NCBI GenBank assembly: GCA_948567375.1
Contig: OX419756.1
Span: 25,460,552-25,524,551 of the forward strand
DNA: 64,000 bases
Reading direction: 5' to 3'
Origin: Lunularia cruciata
Taxonomy: Eukaryota > Streptophyta > Marchantiopsida > Lunulariales > Lunulariaceae
Of this stretch, positions 10,001-22,986 are shown piece after piece. Within the stretch, counting starts at the first letter, position 1. Every line of letters begins with the position of its first letter. Under the pieces are notes generated by a model, which was not told the origin of the DNA, searched no databases, and saw only the letters and a list, made by a program, of their open reading frames with translations. Both the position numbers and the translations under genes were made by a program.

Positions 10001-12420
10001 TAAAAGATATATTTTATATTTAAAAAGGTATAATTATAAGATTAAAATTACAAATATACTAAGATAAAAACTATTTAGAGAATAAACGTAATACATATAT
10101 GGATTTATAAAGATAAATTGATTCTTTATCAAGAACAAAGTCAAAGTAAAAAGTTATATAAAAGGGTAATTTCAAGGAATTTAGATATATTTTTCATAAA
10201 TTAGTTTTATTATTTAATATATATATATATGTTAATATATTTATATTTTAATTGCTACTTCCCTTTTAATTATTTTCATTGTCTATTTAATAATAAAGAT
10301 ATAGAAAAAAACATAAACCAAAAGTGTAAAACATATATAATAAATATTATCAATATTTATTTTGAAATAGGATCAAAATTTCTCTATGCACTTTACTAAA
10401 TTTGATGCAATTCAATAAAAGATGGTATATAGTTCAACAATAAATTAAAATGAAAAATAATAGACCCTATAATTATATTGCAACATCTTAGCAAAATGTA
10501 AGCACATGTAAAATAGAATTTGAGAAAGTTTAAAATAATGGGAACTTAAATTTTTTTAATGAAGAATTTTCTGAAATTCATAAGATTATATTAGCTAGAA
10601 CCTCCTAAACATAAATAATATTTGTTTAAATTCCTTTTATTCACTTTTTTTGATATTTTTTTAATGATATCTAAGATCTTATATTATCATGTGTGATTTT
10701 CTAGTGAATTTTTTTAAGGATCTTCATGAATTTATGTACTTAAGAGCTTTAGAAAGTATGATTGAAGAACCAACATTCAAAAGTAAAAAAACTTTTCCAA
10801 TACAAAACTGTTTAAGGTTTATCTATGTGTAGTAATTTGCTATGGAATCAATTAAATATCTCTTTATACGGAGTACTTGATTATGTTGGTTTCAAAATTT
10901 TTATTTTTGAGGTATAATCTCTTTTATTTAATATTTTAATATATTGATAATTTTTTCAATTATCTGTTCTAAGATCCTCATGAAAGCTTAATTGTTCATA
11001 TAAGTAGCATTGTTATATGGAATACAATGAGATGAATTGACTTCAACTAACCTATTATAAGCCAACAAATAATGTCAACATACTAATCAGGATTCTCAAT
11101 ACAAGATTCAACATTAATTGTTGATTCATAGTGTAATTTAAAGGAAAAGTTTCAATGATGATATGGTAGATAGTAATTACCCTAACCAACAAATTAAATT
11201 TTCATTTTCATTTGGTTTTTAGAACTCAAAAGAGAAAGATGTGATAACCCAATGTTGAAAAAAAGTGGTATAACAGGAAGAAACATATCTCTTTAGCATA
11301 CGAGTATGGAATGGCTAAATTTGAAGAGAAGTGTCACAATTTGTAGTTCTTTATTGTTACTTATTTAACCTCTTGGGTAGGAATGAATGACTCCCAAAGA
11401 GGGTAGTGTCCCCAACTATGATGCACTATGACAAATGGAAAATTCAAAGATCACTTTCACTAAGAATGGGTGCTAATTTATCTTGAAGGTGAGTACCCAA
11501 TCAACTCTAAGTGTGCTGCTACACTACAAAGAGGTTGCATCATTACAAAGATGTTCAACTGCAAAGACTATGTTTTATCTTTTCTAGAAGGCATTTTGCA
11601 TTGACAATATGACTTTGGTTTTTGATTTTGTGGTACTTTCAACACTAAAGTTTATTTCTGATCCATCAAGGTATTGCTCCACTCCTTCAGAACACTCAAA
11701 GTTCCCAAGCCCTAATCACAATCAAGAATGGTCACTCACACTCAAGCATTCTCATGCTGACTACAAAGTTCCTTACCATTACCTACCAAAGATATACAAC
11801 AATACTCAAAATTTAAGCAAAAGCAACAAAGTGATTTTGGCCCTTGTTTTTATTTTTGTTTGAAAGATTGAATGAATTTACATATAAGCCAATGCCTTAA
11901 ATAGCACTTCCTACTGTAAGCCAAATAAATATAATAGTTGAGGACGTTCAAAGATCTTCTTGACTCATCCTTACTTGAATTGATAATCCTATCTACTCAT
12001 ATGTAGATTAATTAGGTGCCTTACATGTGTTAAGGAAGGTATCAGTTCTTCCACAAAGATGAATTACAAGCTTATCTCCTTTGGACTCACTACTTTGAAG
12101 GGTACATATACAAAGGTCATACAACAACAAAGATTGCCTTCAACTACAAAGGTCTTACAACTCCAAAGAACTTTTTTAGTATAGTGTATTTTTCCTAAAA
12201 CACTATTGCAAAGAACAACATTTGCCCTTATAGATTCAGATAAGGAGCTTTGTCCTTTCCTTGTAATCTATTATGCCTAAAATATAAGTGTCATAGGTTT
12301 TGATGAATTTCCTATCTATGTGTTCCCAAAGTCTAACTAGAAGCTAGTCCACCTTTTCATCTTTATACTTCTTCTATTCTACCTTTTGCCCTTATAGCTT
12401 TAACTCATATAATTTTGTCT
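7051..12420. other. AT-rich gene desert
   Basis: This is long, strongly AT-rich sequence with no supported coding region; open frames are short and random. A short AT microsatellite occurs near 10,216-10,231. Around 11,500-12,200 a CTACAAAG-type word recurs, probably a decayed simple repeat. Heavily decayed transposons are likely but not recognisable. Confidence 0.6.
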
Positions 12421-13960
12421 TCTCCATCTTACCTTGAGGTACCTCCTCCATAATTACAAGTAATTGATCTTGATATATATCCAATTGCTTGAAGATTTTT
12501 GCTTTGTCTTCCGTTGAGTCATGATTCAAGGCCACCTCCTTCTTTACCTCCTCCCACATTCAAACTTGACAGGTTGTCCTCTCTTCCTTCTCCTTTGCAA
12601 GCTCTTTAGCCAATTCTTAAAGTTGTGTAGCCACCTCCTTCTTGTATTTAAACATCTATACTTCCAAGGTGACTACCTTGATCTTGGTAGTCTCCAACTC
12701 TCCCCAAATACTTACTACTTCTTTGTCTCTAGCCTTCAAGTGCTCTTTGTATCCTTGATACTTCTTCTTATGTTCCAGCCAAATGGGCTCTCAAGTCACT
12801 CTATAGCCTCCAAATGTCCACTTAGTATTGGTAGTTTACTAAAAGGGAAGTGTTCTCTCACTTCACTTTGTAGTTTTCTTGCATCATGTTGTTCACCTTT
12901 TTTGCCTCCTCTTGATACAAGTTGCATCTCTTCTCTGTTTCCTCCTTCCACTTGTCTTGCTTTGCTTGTCTTGTATACATTGCTTGTGCAGCCTTTGGAC
13001 AAGAGAACTGCAATCTACCACATCTACATAAACTTCTTGGTACTAGGGCATCTGGAGCTAATGGTCTCCATTAGGTGCAAGACAGAACTTACAAAGTGTA
13101 TAAAAATTTTGGCTCCCTCCTTCACTTATACTCTTTGCTCTTGGGTAGCCTCTCCTCTCAGTTTAGTCTGAGGTCCATTTGGAGTGTCTTTGCCTTTGGA
13201 TTCAATATCTTCCTTCTCTTCAGCTTCTTCTACATTTTTCTCTTTGGTCTCCTCTTTTTTTCCTTTGGGGATGTTTGCTTCTTGGTGGAGAGTAAGGGGT
13301 TCCTTTGACCAGTTTTGATTTGCTTCTTGTTGGTCTTTGGCTTGATCTCCTTGGTCTTCTTGGTAAACTTGATTTGCTTCTTGTTCTTTTGGATTTGGAG
13401 TAGATTGGCATTCTTGTACTACTCTTTAAGGTGAATAAGTCTTCTTCCTCTTCTTAATCTTTTTCTTTGGAGTCTTTGTCTTCCCTCTCCTTGGAAGACA
13501 CATCTATGACTTGAGTATTAGTTCTTGGCTTCTAAGTTGGGGGTTTTGAGATGTTGATGGAACTGATCTCTTCTTCTTCTTCTTGGTGGTGGTGTTGGTG
13601 ATCCTTTTTCATCCACCAGCACAAAGAATACAATTGAGGCATATCTTGCATCTACATCCCAATAATTCTGATTGATTGCCTTTCCTTTAGTTTGCCTGGT
13701 AAAGTATCCCGCTAGGTGGTAATGACTTGGGACTTCTTTTTCTTCTCCTTTGTAATTAATTCTAAACCCATAGATGTATGGCAAAGAGGGCTAGGTAGGT
13801 TGCTATACTATCTTCTTTGAATTCATTGAGCATACTGCTTGCCCACAACTAGAACGTGTTTTCACAATTAATTGGCTCTCCTTGATACATATACTTGAAG
13901 AAGACCGATTGACTATTGTTGAGGTAAGTTGCTCTCTTGGGTTGAAATAGTTTCATCATT
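12421..13960 (-). pseudogene. Unknown repeat-family protein, copy 1 (decayed)
   Basis: On the minus strand, a degenerate coding region begins near 13,960 with MKLFQPKR.TYLNNSQ, followed by FFKYMYQGE and then (13,784 downward) PYIYGFRI.YKGEEKEV and SHYHLAGYF. Two other copies in this window (23.9-25.1 and 27.4-30.0 kb) share the same order of motifs. Further on, the product becomes basic and Lys/Glu/Ser-rich, probably disordered or coiled coil. Many stops and shifts are present. I recognise no named domain. Recurrence and decay suggest a transposon gene, perhaps gag-like. Confidence 0.5.
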
Positions 13961-15437
13961 GCCTTCACAACTGCACTCTAAGCTAGGTCTTTGTAACTAT
14001 GCACTCTCTAGCAACTGTTGGTGTATTTTTTGCATTGAAGGACTCCAAAATTCAGGTGTTTACCTCCTTGCTCATAAGCCTAAACTTTGTGTCAAGAGAT
14101 ATGCATCCAAATGAGCCTACATCTGAACCAAGGATATTTCTCCAATTCTCATTTGTCTATTTGAAGGAGTCCCACTAAGATCCCTTGTTGCTTTATCTTT
14201 CCTCCCCTTCATCTCATGGATAATTTTGAAATCACTCAACTCCTAATTTTAGAGCAAGAAGGAAAGATGCTTGCTCTAGATCAGATCACTCCTATGGTGA
14301 ATTGCCCATTTCTTAACAACTAGTGCAGAAAAGATTGCTTTAAGGTTCTTCCTCATGGATTTCTGAACAAACACCATATTTCTTATTGGATGCAAAGTAC
14401 TAAAATTCACAATTAAGAAAGGTTGTGAAAATTTGCAAAAGTCTAGGATTGTTACTTGCTATTCAGATTTAAGATTGATATTGCTAGCAAAAAGTGAAAT
14501 TATTTTGAGTGCACTTGATATTATAGCCATTATTTTTCAATCAATAGGTGAGAATTCACTCTCCACACATGCTCCTTTAATATATATGAATGGTCTTCAA
14601 TTGCAATTCTTTATCCAATGGCAGTGCATTCAAGTTGGTGTATGATCTCTGGATCCAAAGATGTTTTAGGTTTTGGGTCTTAGGGTCCAAAGAACCTTTG
14701 TACTTATGTTCCTTGCCTCTAACCACTCCTTGGACACCTTTGGCACTCTTCCTGTGGAGTGCCTTTTACTTTGTACTTGTTCCATTTGAACCTTTTCATA
14801 CACATATATGACTCAAGATAAAATTTCAACTCAGAGGTTTCTTTCTTGAAAAATCATTTCTCCTACAATATCCTTGTGAAAAGAAGAGAAAAAAATAATC
14901 AAAAACTAAATTAAAAGCTTGTGAAAAAATTTGTGCACTACAAAAGATAACTATATAACATCAATGTAGAAGACTTGTATTAGTTTCTACAAGGTTGAGA
15001 TTTGTAATAGGAAATATTTCTATTTGCAAAAGAAAAGAATGTACACAACTTTCTGTTTATCCTCCAAGTAAGATATATTTGATCAAGATTGTACAACATT
15101 TGTGGTTAGTGGAGTGAAGTTAAAATTATATACATTTGAGGGTATACACTTTTGTGGTTTATGAAGAGAGGTTAAAGAGCATTTCAAAGCACACACTATT
15201 GCCAATATATAGATAATGCATTGAAACATTTGTGTATAAAAGGACTTAAGGAAACAAAGACTACTCTAATCTCATATTTATGCATCACTTATTGGATTTC
15301 AAGACAATCTGATATAATCTCACTTTAAAATGATGTTAGTATCTCCTATTTTTGTCATATATGGAAAAGAAAGGAGATATGAAGTTGATCATTTCCATAA
15401 GATAAGCAATAATGTACCATCTTATGAGGTGGTTTAT
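13961..15437. other. No gene recognised
   Basis: Repeat-like sequence without a supported frame. The part next to 13,960 probably belongs to the upstream end of the decayed family copy. The rest becomes AT-rich towards the solo LTR. Confidence 0.45.
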
Positions 15438-15850
15438 TGTGATAATATGGAGTTAGTGGAGGCTAAATATAGCTAATATGTCATAAAATTAACACATAAC
15501 TAAGAAACTTTAAGAATGTTCTAAAAGCATTCAAGAAGCTTCTTGGTGAGAAACTTCTAATAACTTTCCAAGGGTTGAGTAACTTATATGCAAAGTTGAT
15601 GGCTAGCTTAGCATGTATGCCAAATAAATGACTAGTTTAGCGTGTATGCCAAGTAGATGCCTAGCTTAGCTTGCACTCCAAGTAAGATAGCTTCTAGATG
15701 GAATCTTCCTTGGAAGCTTCTTAGGAGCCATGTATCCAAGTTATCTAGAAATACCAAACCCCAAGCTCATGCTAGACATTTGGAGTTTCACTCACTTGAG
15801 AGTTCCAATATGATCTTCCATTCTATTATTTCTCTTCTTGATTCTGTAAA
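15438..15850 (+). mobile_element. Diverged solo LTR of the nested chromovirus family
   Basis: It aligns end to end by eye with the LTRs at 50,591 and 55,806: it begins TGTGATAATATGGAG, carries the same TTCTAGA / GAAGCTTC modules and the block CATGCTAGACATTTGGAG, and ends in TTCTGTAAA. A 27-base module ending TATGCCAA/CACTCCAA is repeated three times (about 15,600-15,685). No internal element is attached, so it is a solo LTR or fragment. It is clearly older than the 50-56 kb element. Confidence 0.75.
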
Positions 15851-16694
15851 TCATATTTAATCAAACTAATGAGAAAATATGATTTTAATGATTTTACTAT
15901 ATTATAAGATATCATAAAACTCTAAAATTTAGACCATATTTTTACTTTGTGTAATTTGGTCAAAATCTATAAAATATTTAGAAGGTGATCATTTAGCAAA
16001 GAATTACAATAAATACAATAAAGTGCAAAAATTACTCCAAATATTATTATACCTAGAATACTTAGAGTCATAAGTTGTTTAGCAATCCTTGGTCAGTTTT
16101 TCAATTACCAAAAGCCTCATAATTATTAATGGGTTCTAAACAATCAACGTTAACATAACTAGCATGCTCAAGGGCCACTTTGATAGAACATTTCCACTCC
16201 TTTTAAAGTTATAGTGATATTTTGTTTTATCTGAGTTTATGCTTAAGTCAAAAAATCTCTAAGGATTTTAAAAGATTTGTCTCAAGAAAATTGGATTAAG
16301 AATTGATCACATGAAGAGGATCTTCCTTTATTTCCTCATGCATCTTAAGATTCTTATAGATGATGATTTAGAAAAGAGGATCTTTAGTTAAGTGGTCAAT
16401 GAATACCACCAGTGAGCATCTTCATGAGAACCAAGAAAGCCAAGCCAAGTAGTATACACAAAGAAGAAAAAAAGGAATATTATGCACAAAACATTTCAAG
16501 ATGAAAGAGGAATACAAGGGATAAAGAATTGCAAGAAACGCTATGTAGAGCTACACCCCCATGGCAAAGCAAAAGGTAAATACAATGTATTTTTGAATTA
16601 TGTGATATAGATCCTCCACTAGTATTTCTAGTATATGGGGACTAAGTATACTAGACAAGATGGGAACTCCTACTATCACTACCTACCAATAAAG
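15851..16694. other. No gene recognised
   Basis: AT-rich sequence followed by repeat-like sequence. No domain or motif is supported. The last part (from about 16,620) resembles the inverted repeats near 19.3-20.1 kb. Confidence 0.45.
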
Positions 16695-17005
16695 GTCCAA
16701 TGTTTGACAGTGCTCTGTACTTTGTGTCTAAAACATGAGGGAAGCATGGCTGGAGATATAATCATAGCTCCTCTCCTTTGTAAAAGACCTTGTATTGCCT
16801 CTCAAGGAGGTCATCAAAATGATAAAGACCCAATGTTTGAGAGTGTTCTAGACATTTTGTCTCTATAAAGATCCAATGTATGAGAATGCTCTAGACTTTT
16901 TGTCTAAAATATGAGGTAAGCATAGCTGGAGATATAATCATAGCTCATCTCCTTTGTAAAAGACCTTGTGTTGCCTCTCAAGGAGGTCATCAAAATGGTG
17001 ATAAA
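16695..17005. repeat. 176-bp tandem duplication of a dispersed repeat
   Basis: Two full units, starting CCAATGT-TGA and ending CTCAAGGAGGTCATCAAAAT, lie 176 bases apart, with a partial unit at the junction. They share a GCATGGCTGGAGATA-like block with the repeat near 20,130 and, inverted, with 19,310. Confidence 0.75.
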
Positions 17006-17356
17006 GATACCTAAAAGACTTTATAACCAATGCTAAAAAGGCATTAGAGGATAGTTGTGGTGCATTGTGACCCTCCTTTGTCTTAATGTCTATTATTGTT
17101 GCTACTCATACTTGAATGCTTGCTTGTGCCAATGACTTTAAGGATTTTACGACCATGACATCCAATAGAGTATTTTTTTGTCCATAAAAACACTATATAT
17201 GCTCTCACTCATAAGAGTAGATGGGGCAAGTCCAACCACCACTCAATCTGTTCTTAGGACCGTGTAGATCTTAGGATTTGTACCATTGTGCCTCAGATTG
17301 CCAATTGGACTCTAGTGTGTTCTTGACATATAAAGCACATCATAAGATATGTATGC

Positions 17357-17359
<3 letters not shown>
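17006..17359. other. Dispersed-repeat sequence
   Basis: The segment about 17,030-17,150 resembles 20,240-20,400: TTGTGGTGCA..GTG..CCTC, then a run ending TGCCAATGACT. Both therefore belong to one dispersed repeat family. No coding content is supported. Confidence 0.45.

Positions 17360-17413
<54 letters not shown>
17360..17413. repeat. (AT)27 microsatellite
   Basis: An uninterrupted AT dinucleotide run of 54 bases. Confidence 0.97.
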
Positions 17414-17415
<2 letters not shown>

Positions 17416-17623
17416 TGCATATTATATGGAGATCCATGAGCATATTGGTTTGATAGCCTTAAAACTTTTGAATGTGGTAAACCTAATTGTAGATGGAATA
17501 TTGGAGTAAACTCCTCAAGTATAAAACAAAAGTACTCCATCAAAGAGGAAAATGGAAGAAAATTCCAAAGCCTTTCTGTTTACAAGAGAGAATAATAACT
17601 CTATCAAGTACAAGCATATCAAT

Positions 17624-17685
17624 GATGTTGGTAAGAATATTAGTGTGCATGCTAGCGCATGCACACTAATACCCTTACCAACATC
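17624..17685. repeat. 29-bp-arm inverted repeat
   Basis: Arms 17,624-17,652 and 17,657-17,685 are reverse complements with two mismatches, separated by only TAGC. It is nearly a perfect cruciform, and no flanking transposon ends are evident. Confidence 0.88.
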
Positions 17686-19294
17686 AAATACTCCTCTATT
17701 TTTCAAAATTCTTGTAATTAGAAGTCAATTGAAGCAAGCAACTAGTACCAAGTAATAGATTGGAACCCAAGCAAAGATATGATTGAAAATCATAAGTACC
17801 AAAAATCTATTGTTATTAGGGGTAATAGATCACATGCTCCTGGAAAAGTGTTAGTGCAATAATCTCTTGTAATATGAGACCACATCTTCCTTACTTATGT
17901 AGAGAGCTACTTGTAGCATACTACTTAAATGCAGGAACAAAGATAACAATAACAAAGTGGGAAAAGGTCTGGCTCATGGTATTATCAATAGTTTCAAATC
18001 TGAAGTAAACAAGAGGAACTTAGTGCTTGTTTGTATACCTCTTGATTTTAAAGTAATTTATGTCCACTTTCTACTTGCTTGTCCTCTAATTTCTTCCTGC
18101 ATTCCTAATCAATTTTATAAAAGTTTAAAGATATTAGTGCAAGTAAAGAAGTTTATAGGTACTTAAAAAATTCACAAATTTCTTTTTACGAGAAGACCAA
18201 AAACTCTGTATGAAACCACAGTGGATGTATTTGAAAATTTATGGGCAACCTCCGTAGCCCCATAAAATTTGACGGGTCATGGAAAATATGACCCATAAAA
18301 TATTACGAGGTTATGGATAACCCCTAGAATCCCTGGGAAAAGAAATCAGCCTCAAATTTTGCAGATCAAAATTCATATGGCCCATCGAACTTTTAAGGGT
18401 CCAGTCATCGAAACCCCACCTCTTTTACGCGTACTTGGAAAACATTTTGTTATTGAAACACCCTATTGATCAAGTTTCAGCGTATGCGAGAATCCAAGGA
18501 TTCTTCAATCAACCGCTTCGACATCGTTTGTAAACGCTGACTTATACGGTGTAATTTATGACACAGTTATAACATGAACATTTCAAAATTTGTCGCTATC
18601 TTTATAGTGGATTATATTTGGTATATTTTGTCTTGCAAGTCTCGTCACCTAGTCTTCGACACACACAAGCAACAATTTTAAATTGTTTAATTATTGTGTA
18701 ATTCCATGAAAAATCCATTTGCTCCATGAATACAAATGTGAAGAGGAAGAACTAAAAAATTATTAATAAAGATATTTTGAACTTTTTTGCAGTACACATT
18801 GCATATAGTATATTGTAGGAATATGACTGGTCTTTGGACTTGATTCCCTATTTTAGATTTTGGGGAACTTTCCTCATCCTCTGTCTAATAAGTTTCACAT
18901 TCCCCGGAATGTGAAATGATTTAGACTCTTTTTCCTTTTTAACAGTAATTTCCGACTTGGCAAGGATCTGGACATTACACATGGTAGAGTAGCTTACGAG
19001 ATGGTATTTTGGGCTCTTGTTATATCAGCTAATGATTTTCATTCTTATAACTAAGGGAGAACTTATAAATTGACTTCTTATAAAATCTTATGGATCATTT
19101 CCAAAATATCATCAATAAAATTTTTAGTGTCATGTTCCTATTTAAAATTTATATGAATTCTATAAGTATCTATATTATTTGTAATAGTATATTTGAAACT
19201 TCTATTAGATATCTTTGTCCCTCTATTGATTGAGATTTTTAGACACATGTATTATCATTTTGACAGTCTCCTCAAGGATACAACATAGATTCTT
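17686..19294. other. No gene; small cluster of stem-loops
   Basis: No coding region is supported. At about 18,236-18,320 three short stem-loops follow one another: AAATTTATGGG with CCCATAAAATTT, GGGTCAT with ATGACCC, and GGTTAT with ATAACC. The composition of 18,230-18,560 is less AT-rich than its surroundings, which may mark a small decayed element. Confidence 0.5.
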
Positions 19295-20172
19295 TGTAGA
19301 GGAGGGGGAATGGCTATCCCTCTAGCCATGCTCACCACATATTACAAATAGTGCATCTAAGTCACTTTGTAATGCACTTAGGTTGTGGGTCTTCACCAAC
19401 AAGCTATGGTGGTAGGCACACCTAACATGGCTAGGGTCCTTCCTCCCTACTTACCAAACATACCATTGGAGTGTCTCTACCACATGATTCAAGAGTAAAC
19501 TACACTCTCCTTAGTTTCTTAAGTGCTTGTTGTTGGTGTCTTTTTTTCACTTTGGTACCTTTGAGCACTACTTCAATATGTCTCTTTGGCTACTTGGGAC
19601 TGTTAGGCCTTATGCTATTTTTCCCTTTTGCACTTGGTTATACCTTGTACTCCTTTCATCTTTCCTTTGGGATACTATTTTTATATGTTTTGAATTAATA
19701 ACATGTCGGCAAAATACAATCAACTTATGAGTTTGCTTCCTAGGGATATGACAATGTACCATGACGAGTTGATAGTCTAACACTTGGTCTCACAATTGGC
19801 TGACTGAAAACATGTGATAGGTATCTAGTTAAGAATATTCAGAGTTCCATTGCATTGACCTTGACCAATATGGTTATACAAAGTGGAAGACAAACAAGAA
19901 CAAGACCTAAACTTACAAAAGGGAAAAAAGCATAGTAACAACAAGCACCAAAAAAATTAATGGAGTGTAGTTTATTCTTGAATACTCTAGTAGAGGTCCT
20001 CCAATGGTATATCTGATAAGTGGAGAGGGAGGACCCTAGTCATGTTGCATGTGCCCACTACCATTTCCAATTAGTGCATCTCAAAGCTTGAGTACATTGC
20101 AAGGTGATTGAGACTCAATGTTAGTAATATGATGTGAGCATGGCTGGAGAGATAGCCAATGCTCCTCTCCAT
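19295..20172. repeat. Inverted pair of dispersed repeat copies
   Basis: About 19,295-19,545 and 19,945-20,172 are reverse-complement relatives: AAACTACACTC at 19,497 faces GAGTGTAGTTT at 19,969, and CTAGCCATGCTCACCA near 19,330 faces TGAGCATGGCTGGAG near 20,135. A direct relative lies at 16.6-17.0 kb. The spacer is about 400 bases. It could be a foldback element or two independent insertions. Confidence 0.65.
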
Positions 20173-22470
20173 TGCAATGAACCTGGAGCTACTTCCTTGA
20201 AGAGATCATTAAAATGGTGATATAAGTGCCAAAAAATCATAATTCTAGAGGGACAAAGGTATCAAAGGACAGCCATGGTGCACAGTGGTCCTCATTGCCC
20301 TAAGGGCAATGGTTGTTTCTGCTCTTGCTTGTATGCTTGCCAATGCCAATGACTCAGTTTGCAACCACATTGTCATGCAAGGTGCAATGACCAACTGTGA
20401 AGGTAACAATATCTACTTGCATCCAACAGAGAGGTGGTCTTGGAAGATCCAACCATTGATCAATATGAATAGCTTGTAAGATCTAAGCAACTTTATCACA
20501 AAGAGCATCATAGACTTTGGTGGACTTTCCACCTAATGCACATTGTAAAAAGTGTATCCATTGCAAATCATATGGGGAACTACACACATAATGGTTCAGA
20601 AGTGCCATGAGAGCTGGATATGGGAGACCCAACCTCAATCATAGTGTTGTGGTAAGCTCTTCAAAAGTAAATCATAAGTCATCAATCAAGTATGAAGCCT
20701 AGAGCTAAGGTCTAGAACCTTTCTCCTTGCATGAGAGGATCCTTGCTTTGTTAGGTAGAGGCACATCAATGAAGATGCTAGTAGGTATGTGAGTTTGCAT
20801 ATGCTCATGACAATTTACATAATCTTCCTTGATTCTAGGGATACAAAATCAATAAACTCAAGGAGGATATGCATGTCAAGCTTGGCAATAAGTCACAAAC
20901 TAACTAAATATATGACTAGAATGCCTAAGTGCATAATCCATTATTGTGATGGGACCCAACAAAAAAAGATGCTCCTCATGTAAGAACCATCTGCTAAACA
21001 AAGGACCACTAAGGCCCTTGCTCCAATATATGCTACTAGTGAGCTTAAAACTCTCAAACCACCTATAGGGAATTAGAATCTTGGTGGGATGTCAAAGGGA
21101 GTGAGGACTATGTGTGGGCTCCAAACCTTACGTTTATGAGTATGGACTTGTAAACCCAAGACCTCCAAGTTGAGTGTGAAAGAAAACACCACTCAAACAA
21201 CATCCTCTAAAGGACCCACAATATGAGTGTCATCCAAGAGGGTAAGACAAGATAGAAAGTAAGATGCTACTTGTTGTAAAGCCTTGTAATGTGTTATGGT
21301 AAAGAAAGAACTCCCAAGGGGTCCCCCTACTATGTGCACTTTTTTGATGTCAATTGTGTGAAATCTCTAGTAGTTGTATGGTGATTATATAATAGAGGTG
21401 TTTCTATACCATAGATAGGATGCAAAATTGGTGCAACTTGATCTAGGGGATTTGAAAGAGATTTGATCTCCAACTAAGTGAAGAGCACAAAGTAATGGTG
21501 GACAAGAGATGGTATTTAAGGCATTGGAGATGTAAACTTGGACTACCATCCAATTTGCATGAATATCAAAGGATGCTCAAATGCACACAGTCACCATATG
21601 AAATCTCCCTAGAGTAGCCATAGCAGATTAATGGAGAGATAACAAGGAAAAAAAAGATTGACTCAATTTTAAGCAATAAGTATGAGAAACCAAAGGCAAA
21701 AGACATCCTCAATGGCAATGGGTGCACACTTGAGGTCTCCTTTGCAAGAGCTAAGAGATGAGAAGCAATAAAAAGATGAGCTACTCCAAGGGGCACATGA
21801 TTGGAGGCAATACATTTGACAAAAATCAAAGAGAAGAGGAAATCCCAAGTTTGGAGCATCTAGGAAGAAGAAATCTTGTAGTTTCTCAAAAACTAGCCCA
21901 AGTGGGCCCCCCAATAAGAAACAAAAGGAGTGGAGTAATGCATGGGCAAAGCAAGACTCTATAACTCCTCATTTGGCTAGTAATCATGGAGGAAGAAGAA
22001 GAGGTCTTCAATGGCAAATAGATATAATTCTGTAAAGTGAACAAGTACAAGGGTGAGAGCACTTGGACTACCCATCTATACTCACCTACCTGATCTAACA
22101 TTAAGAAGCAATTAAGCAATGATGCTCCAATAGTAGGACATGGGGTTGTGGAGACTCTACAATCTGCCTAGTTGTAGCTTGGGCCCTAATGACATACTCC
22201 TCTTGGAGGGCTACCCAATATCATCTCAAAAGCATATGAATCCTAGAAGCAATATCACAATATCCCAAAGCACCTCATGGATTGGAAGGATTTATTTCCA
22301 CTATGCAAAAAGTGCAAGTAAAGTCCAAGTGGAGACATATATGCTATGATAATTGGCCAATATAGCAATAAAAGGAGAGAATATAGAGTCAACAAGAGGA
22401 TGCAATGGCATGGGGATTCAAATGTACATTTGTGGTCAAGGAAAACCTACTAGGAATGCTTGGAGAGGGT
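20173..22470. other. Repeat-like sequence, no gene recognised
   Basis: The first 250 bases match the family at 17.0 kb. The rest shows only short open frames without domains. Around 22,440-22,470 it grades into the integrase-like fragment. Confidence 0.45.
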
Positions 22471-22986
22471 CCAGGAATATAAGTCTAGGGATCCTATAGA
22501 GCCACTACTAGCATATGAATGGGATCTAAAGGAGAAGGACTATTGGTGGCCTCAACTTGCATATGCACACAACAAGATCTCCTTTATGTTATGTGAGACC
22601 AAAACCTACCCATGGAAAATCCGGATAGAATTGTGTGGGACATTGATGGGATGAGATATATGGATGTGATGATGGCCTTGGTGTAGGAGAATGATCAGCT
22701 TGCATATGCACACAACAAAATTTCCTTCTATGTTGTATGAGGTCAATTTCTACCTATGGAAAATCTAGATAGAATTGTGTGGGATATTGATGGGGTAGGA
22801 TATATGGATGTGATGATGGCATTGGTGTAGGAGAATGATCAGCTTGCATATGCACACAACAAGATCTCCTTCTATGTTGTGTGAGGTCAATACTTGCCTA
22901 TGGCAAATCTAGATAGAATTGTATGGGACATTGATGGAGTGGGATATATGGATGTAATTATGGCCTTGGTGTAGGAGAATGATCTA
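22471..22986 (+). pseudogene. LTR-retrotransposon integrase fragment, amplified
   Basis: The first unit reads YEWDLKEKDYWWPQLAYAHN, matching the integrase segment (typically xWDxxLPxxxFAYN) of Ty3/Gypsy elements. From 22,553 the fragment is tandemly triplicated. The second and third units contain stops, so no protein is made. It is assigned by motif resemblance only. Confidence 0.5.
22553..22986. repeat. 143-144-bp tandem repeat, three units
   Basis: The word CTTGCATATGCACACAAC recurs at 22,556, 22,699 and 22,843, and each unit ends GTGTAGGAGAATGATC. The periods are 143 and 144 bases. The units are very similar by eye, so the amplification is more recent than most repeats here. Confidence 0.9.

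Noticed and set aside
11609-11863. 84-codon open frame in the AT-rich desert
   Set aside because: No domain, no homologous repeat copy in the window, and length is expected by chance.
12521-13171. 216-codon plus-strand open frame rich in Leu, Ser and Cys
   Set aside because: It is the antisense shadow of the Lys/Glu-rich decayed coding region on the minus strand and has no ATG-led domain.
17340-17543. Open frame made of Ile-Tyr repeats
   Set aside because: It is only the translation of the AT microsatellite.
22553-22986. Tandem repeat considered as a CRISPR-like array or satellite
   Set aside because: The period contains no unique spacers, and it clearly derives from integrase coding sequence in a plant-type genome.
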